Assembly (NCBI RefSeq): GCF_030272615.1
Contig: NC_081412.1
Span: 38,942,911 to 39,006,910 of the forward strand
Direction of reading: 5' to 3'
DNA length: 64,000 bases
Origin: Cryptomeria japonica
Lineage: Eukaryota; Streptophyta; Pinopsida; Cupressales; Cupressaceae
Position 1 is the stretch's first letter, and each line of letters begins with the position of its first letter. This document shows positions 50,401 to 56,400 of this stretch, piece by piece. Made by a program: the position numbers and the translations under genes. Under the pieces are notes generated by a model. That model ran no database searches. It saw nothing but the letters and a program-made list of their open reading frames with translations, and was not told the DNA's origin.

Positions 50401-53400
50401 GTTACAATGGCGACCCTGAAGGCGGGAGCATCCACCAGTCGTCCAGCTCTCATGAAGGAAGATCAAAAGAACGAAGAATTGGAGACCAAGATCGTGTCTA
50501 AGTGGAGCAACATTGGAGATACCAACTTGGGCAACTTCAGTACGAAGAAGTTTCGAGAGGTCCCTTACATTGGCAAGCCATCACCTGTCGCCAGGAGGAT
50601 AATTGAAAGTGGCATCATTAAGGCGGCCGACTTCCCTCCAGCAGTCCAGTGCCATGAGTTGATGATCAAGTGTGCTCGCCATTACGATCCACAGTCCAGA
50701 TCGATCGTGTCCAACGAGGGAAACACTTTGGCTTACCTTTCAGAGGAAGCTATAAGTGAGACTTTCCATCTTCCAGAGCACAGAGATATGGTCTACAAAA
50801 GCATAGAAGGAGCCAGGTCCATGTACGAAGATGATCCAGAAGCTTGCCTAAGCATCATCAACAAGAATTGGCTACTCAAGAGTCGTCCTCGCTTGAGCAA
50901 GATTCCGAATACACCACATAGGATTGACTTCCAGGAGGAGTACAGAGATTTGATAACAATGCTCAACTGAGTCACAGGAGCCCCTCAAGCCTTCTATTTT
51001 GAGAAGTGGATGTTCTACTTTATCCAAGTGATAGTTCAGGGAAAGGGAACAATTCATTGGGCTAGAATGATTAGCCATTGCTTGGATGTACAGTTAAGGA
51101 GACTGAAGGCTACCAAGTCCTTCCACATGAGTTCATACGTCATATATGCATTGATTAGGAGCTTTGAGTACGCAGGACTACCTCACAGAGGAGTGATTGG
51201 AAGAGGACCCGGCGAGGTCAGTGTCTGTGATTCCTACGTTCACTTGCATCATCTGCCAGGAAGTAACTACAAGTTAGTTAATGATACCTTCACGATGAAC
51301 ATCACAAGGACGTTGCAAGGCGGAATTCACAATAGGCTATCACAGGATGCACAAGAGCTAGTAAAGAGGCATGGTGCTTGGTTTATCCAATTTCCGAAAT
51401 TTACTTATATCAGAGTTCATGGATGTCCTTCACCTCCATACATGTTGCCGAGATATTTGACAGACAGAATAGTGTTACTTGAAGTAACTAGACAGTTGGC
51501 AGCTTATGCGAAGGCATTCAGACACAGACATGGAAATGGAGTTCCTGTGCCTATCATATTAGGGAATTCAGTTGAGGTATGTCCTAATGCTCTAGCCATG
51601 GATGATGTAGAGAAGGAGTTAGCTTTGTATTCTTTCTCATTCTTTGCCTTGAGAGAGAGCTTTGATCCATATGGATATATAGAGGAGACAGTCGGTAGAA
51701 AATATAAGCATGAGTTTCAGATAGAGGATTTTATGATGAATCTCTTAGATGATCTTGAAGTGAAAAGAAAGATGCATTCTAAATTGCCTTTGGATTTCAT
51801 CAGGAAATGCAAGATTTACAGAGTGGCCGACCAATTTCAGGACAGTGGCAGACATCTCCAATCATCCTATGATCGAGAAAGCAAATCAGTAAGGTTAGAT
51901 TGGAATGAGCTCGAGGTTGTGGATCTAGATGCTTTGATGGCTCCAGTCTTGTCTTGTACTCGCAGATGGGTTGATGTGCAGCATCAGAAGTTGAGAGAAC
52001 AGGGCATAGCTATGACTTTCACTTTGGAGGAGAGACCAGTTGAAGGTGGAGCAAGTGTAAGCGAAGGTAATCCTAATCCCAGAAATGCAAGTGAAGGCAA
52101 CCTTCGAAGTGCAAGTGAAGGCAATCTCCATCCAAGAGGCTCGAAGAGGAAAGAGAGACCTGAAAAAAGAGAATCTTCCAAGAAGAAGCAAGAGGCCAAC
52201 CGAGATCGTTCATCCGGCACATCTTCTCGACAAGATAAGAGGACATTTGAGATAGAGGAGTCTATGGAATCAATGGTACAAAACGATAAAGAAGGACAGG
52301 CACCTCGAGGGTCACCAAGTGGATCTCTCCAAGCTAATGAGCTACACGAAGATAAGGAAGATAATGAAGTAACATCTCCTCCCAGAGAAGAAGAAATATT
52401 GCCTAAGGAGATACAGGTTAAAGAAACAAGATTTGCCATCCCAGATTGGTTAAAGGAAAGACTAACAAGGGTGATTGTGATTGAGGACGAGGACAATGTG
52501 ATTGATTTGGAGAGCCTTGTTGGACATTCCCAGGAAGTGACAGAGAAGAGGAAGGCTACTAGGATGTCCAAGATGATCAGAGATGAGACCGGATCCAGGA
52601 AATTGCAGATAGCTACACCGACAGTGGACAAATATGAAGGCGAGATCCTCGCAGAAGAATATGATGTAGAGACATTTGAGCTTGGTCCACTCACAGCCGA
52701 GCAGACACTAGATGAGGCCACCGATTCATTTGAGGCATTGAAAGACAAGCTTAGGGAAGAAATGGAGAAAAATAGAAAGCTTGAGAGAGAGGTCGGTGCA
52801 TGGAGAACATATTTCAGCCATCTCAATCAGCCTTTAGGACGTCAGGATCCAGCAAGATCTCCTGTACAGGCACTTCCCCTTCAATCAATTGGTGAGGCAG
52901 AGAGGGTCAGGAGTTTGGTCCAGCTTATGAGCTCATGGATTGACAAATCTCATACAGTTGCCATGGAATTTGCAACAAGAATGATGCAGACCATTCATAG
53001 GGCTATCTAGGTTCTTGAGATCATCCACAACTTGATGATAACGGTAGCTGCCTTTGCTCATACTAAAGATGTTATCATTTCTGTCTTCCAAGTAATCAGA
53101 CAAACATCAAGGAAGGTCCTAGTGCAAGAAAAGATAATGGATGGAGGACCTCATAGTTTACTTCAGTGGTCAACCTTACTCCAGATGAAGGAGGTTCTCT
53201 TCGAGGACATCAGTACTAGATGCAGTCATGTTGAGGAGGTTATCCACCCAATCCAGGACAGAGTGTTTGAAGTACTACGTACTATTCTTGGCAGGAGGAT
53301 CGAAGTTGAGACAGATGTGGATTTGCAGGAATTGGAGGAAAGGGTCAAGGTGATCTTTTGCAAGGATGCTAATGTTATCACTGATGAGCAACGGGACCAG

Positions 53401-56400
53401 ATGTTTGCTACCATGCTCCTGATTGAGAAGACTAAAGAACTTGAACCAGGATGGGACGCTGCTCTTCTCAAGGCATTTGATCAGGTCATCCACTTGGAAG
53501 AAAGATTGAGGAATCTTCCCGAGATTCCAATTGCTGAGATCGAAGGAATCGTATCTAGATTCATTGCATATGCTAAAAAGGAGCATTGGAAAGGGAATAA
53601 GATTCTAGATGAGAGGTTGTTATAGATGACATGGCACCTTAATTGTCATTGGTCTATGTCTCCTAGATTTTTGTGCCAAATTTAATATTTGGCTATGCAT
53701 TTAATATTGTTCAGTAAAAAGGGGGCTATTTGTAATAAACCCTAATTAGGGTTTAGGTGTCATAATCTTGGCCATTGATCTTCTTTTTGATCTGGACCGT
53801 TCATTGTAATTGAGGATGCTATATATACCCTCATTTCTTTCATTTTGTAACTAGAAAAATTAGAGATTAAGGAGAAATTAGAGAATTAGAGAGATATTAG
53901 AGTTTAGAAGCAAGTTACTTTTGTAGCAAGATTGAGTTTTGGGGAAGGAATTTCAAACAATTGTTGTACATGATGGCTTTGAGATCAATAAAATATTGAA
54001 GTTATGGTGTTTTATTGCAATTCTTGTGGTTATCTTCATGGTTGTTCACTTTCTTGAATCATTCTCAAACAAGGTAGTATTTTAGCTCGAAGGACAAAGT
54101 GTTGGACTTGATCTTTGGTAGGATTCACTTTCCAAACCACTAGCTTCTTGCTGATTGTAGGAACGCCTTGCGTGGTCAACTGGATAAACTTGAATCGCTT
54201 AAACCTTCAATCGTTGTTGTATCTTGGATATGTGCCTTCGTGGTAGTGTCCTTGATCCTTGATGTATTGAAAAATCATTTGTTACCTTAGAAGATCGCAT
54301 CAATTTCAATTGAGTTGTTAATTTATGGCAATATTGAAATTGGTAGAATCTCGCCAAGTCTCGTCCACATTGAGTCATTCTTAGGGTTAGACTAGACTAG
54401 ATCTCTTGCAAACCCTACTCTTTTGATATTTTTTGAGAGCTTTTTAGTATAGGAAATTTCACTTCGGAAACGTAAGGCCCCTTGATGACACAACAATCAC
54501 AACGACCACTGGTGCTTATCCACACGTAGAGACCCTACTTACAAGAACATTGGAGTCACCCTAACTGATCCTTCTTGCAATATCTTCAGCAGTTAGAGAC
54601 TTTATTCAAGAGAAGATAAGATGCCTTTGGGTATCTTATTCTGTGTATGATTGTGTACAAAATACACGTCAACACTTCCTCAACCAAGCCCAAGGGCGTG
54701 GAATGAGCCTCCAAGTCATTCGGCCCCTTGGCCCACAAGTATGGGAGGATCTTCAGTCCATTCATCTTGGGGTGGTGTGCTCAATGAGGGAAAACCGGTA
54801 CTGCTACATCTTCCTATAAAACATTTCGCATTGATTCCAAACATGATTGCTTGGTGGAAATTAGGTAATTAATTAGTTATCTTATATTTCTTGATAGGAT
54901 ACTGGGAGACTGTCTTCCTCAACAAAGTCCAAGGGCATGGAATGAGCCTCCAAGTCATTTGGCCCCTTGGCCCACAAGTATGGCAGGACCTTCAGTCCAT
55001 CCATCTCGGTGTGGTATGCTTGATGAGGGAAGGCCGGTACTGCTGCATCTTCCTATCAGATTTATGTTGAGATAAATACAATAATACTTTCATGCCAATT
55101 ACTTCATTTAATATTATAGACTGCTGTTCTTAATTTCTAACTCAGGTTGATTTATGAATTTCTCTCCAATTCAATTTCATTATTCCATTTCACTTGATTA
55201 TTCAATATTTGAATGATTAATATGACTGGTTGAATTGATGGAAGAATTGATTGTTGGTTTGTTTGCTCGATTCCCAATTGATGTTTGATGGATGATTGAA
55301 TGATTTCCTTCGATTTGATGATTTGATATATTAGTGAATGATGATTGAATGAATGTTGAATTCATAGAGTTATGAGTGAGTGAGTGATAGTAGATAAGTG
55401 CTCCTTGAATGCTAGGAATGATTTCCTCTTTATTGGTGAAAGGGTCACCACCTTTCATAAGAATTGAGTTAGTAAATTATTTTCCAAATGGATCTCCCCT
55501 GGATGTTCTTTTCAAATGAAACCTTCTCCTCTTTATATCTTCCAATTCCAGGGAGAAGTCACACCTCTGCATCATGTCTGCTCTTTGCAAGAGTCATATC
55601 CTTTCAAAATTACCACCCTTTGTAAGAGCTCAACCCTTCATCATTTCTGCCCTTTGAAAGAGTACAACTCTTCATCATTTTGCCCTTTGAAAGAGTACAA
55701 CTTTTCATTATTTCTGCCCTTTGAAAGAGCACAATCCTTCATAATTTTTGCCTTTCACTTATTTTCTTCTTACTCCTTTTTTCTTTTCACTTCCATTAAT
55801 CTTTTCTGATTCACATGCTCCATGCTTTCTTCCTTCCTCCATATCCCCTTTCTAATGAACTCTTCTTCCTTTTATATCTAATGTTTGAGGGAGTCACAAT
55901 TCTTCATTTCATGCCTTCTGAGCATTCATTAAACTTTATTAAATTTTAATTTAATTTTTTTACATTTTAATTTAATTATTATTATTTATCAAAGCCTATT
56001 TCAAAAAGGGGACATTACAGTCATAATGAAATAATTTGCCCTTTATATCCATTTCTTGAAGGTGTCACCACCCTTCACAAGAATTGAGTCATTTCCCTTC
56101 GTTGCTGCCTTTGAGATTAATAATTTATTTCCAAATTGATTGATTACTTCCTTCATTTCCAATTGATGATTCTCAATGATGATGATCCATGGATGTCCTC
56201 CTCAAATGAAATGATCTTCCTTTTATATTTCATGTTTGAGGGAGTCACAACTCTTCATATCATGCCTTTTGACCCTTCATTAAACTTAATTAAATTTTAG
56301 TTATATATATATATATTTTCATATTTTAATTTATTATTATTATTTACTAATAAATCCTATTTCAAAAAGGGGACATTACATTTGTAATTTGTTTGTCACT

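Larger units (their letters stand above)
47208..54674 (+). mobile_element. 7.5-kb TG..CA unit with hairpin array and coding region
   Basis: The ends are TGTTGTGACC and CACGTCAACA, with CTTCC on both sides (47203-47207 and 54675-54679). A sister copy of the target near 54910 shows the empty site. The layout matches 35247-39475: leader hairpin (CCCCATT..AATGGGG), 13-unit palindrome array, two AAGTCGGCC motifs, TATATAAAG (49897), leader with intron-like signals, coding region from ATG 50407 to 53625, AAACCCTAATTAGGGTTT (53737-53754), a second TATA (about 53820) and a ~850-bp tail. No two parts look like paired LTRs, so the whole unit may be one very long LTR carrying a gene, or a non-autonomous element. 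The insertion looks whole; its coding part is broken in about two places. Confidence 0.85.
46891..56019. mobile_element. Inner unit of the TGTAATG(T/C)CCCC family
   Basis: It starts TGTAATGCCCCCTTTT at 46891 and ends AAAAAGGGGACATTACA at 56019. It contains the 7.5-kb insertion 47208-54674, a duplicated ~170-bp segment (54675-54835 and 54885-55057) and a 38-bp tandem array (55575-55755). There is no coding sequence of its own. The flanking 5-mers do not match. It is nested in the outer unit that ends at 56380. Confidence 0.5.
44279..56380. mobile_element. Outer unit of the TGTAATG(T/C)CCCC..GGGGACATTACA family
   Basis: It starts TGTAATGCCCCTTTT (44279; duplicate start at 44413) and ends AAAAAGGGGACATTACA at 56380. 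The ends are ~16-bp inverted repeats beginning TG and ending CA. Flanks ATTGT and TTTGT match at four of five bases. Between lie a microsatellite, a TIR element and the inner unit 46891-56019. The closing ~300 bp parallel those of the inner unit (ACCACCCTTCACAAGAATTG, GAGGGAGTCACAA, CTATTTCAAAAAGGGGAC). It is an LTR-like fossil without coding parts, and the pairing of ends is inferred. Confidence 0.5.

Noticed and set aside
50408-50416. TGGCGACCC as a retrotransposon primer-binding site, with CA just before it
   Set aside because: It overlaps the ATG of the coding region, is preceded by conserved splice-like signals, and no matching LTR follows. An LTR-end reading would need unequal ends in two independent copies. 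Kept only as an alternative.
51984-52826. 280-codon Ser/Leu-rich frame on the minus strand
   Set aside because: It is the antisense shadow of the charged, Glu/Lys-rich coding region on the + strand.
53716-53730. AAAAAGGGGGCTATT as a polypurine tract before TGTAATAAACC
   Set aside because: The sister unit at 38480-38495 has no purine run at this place, and the following segment matches no upstream segment.
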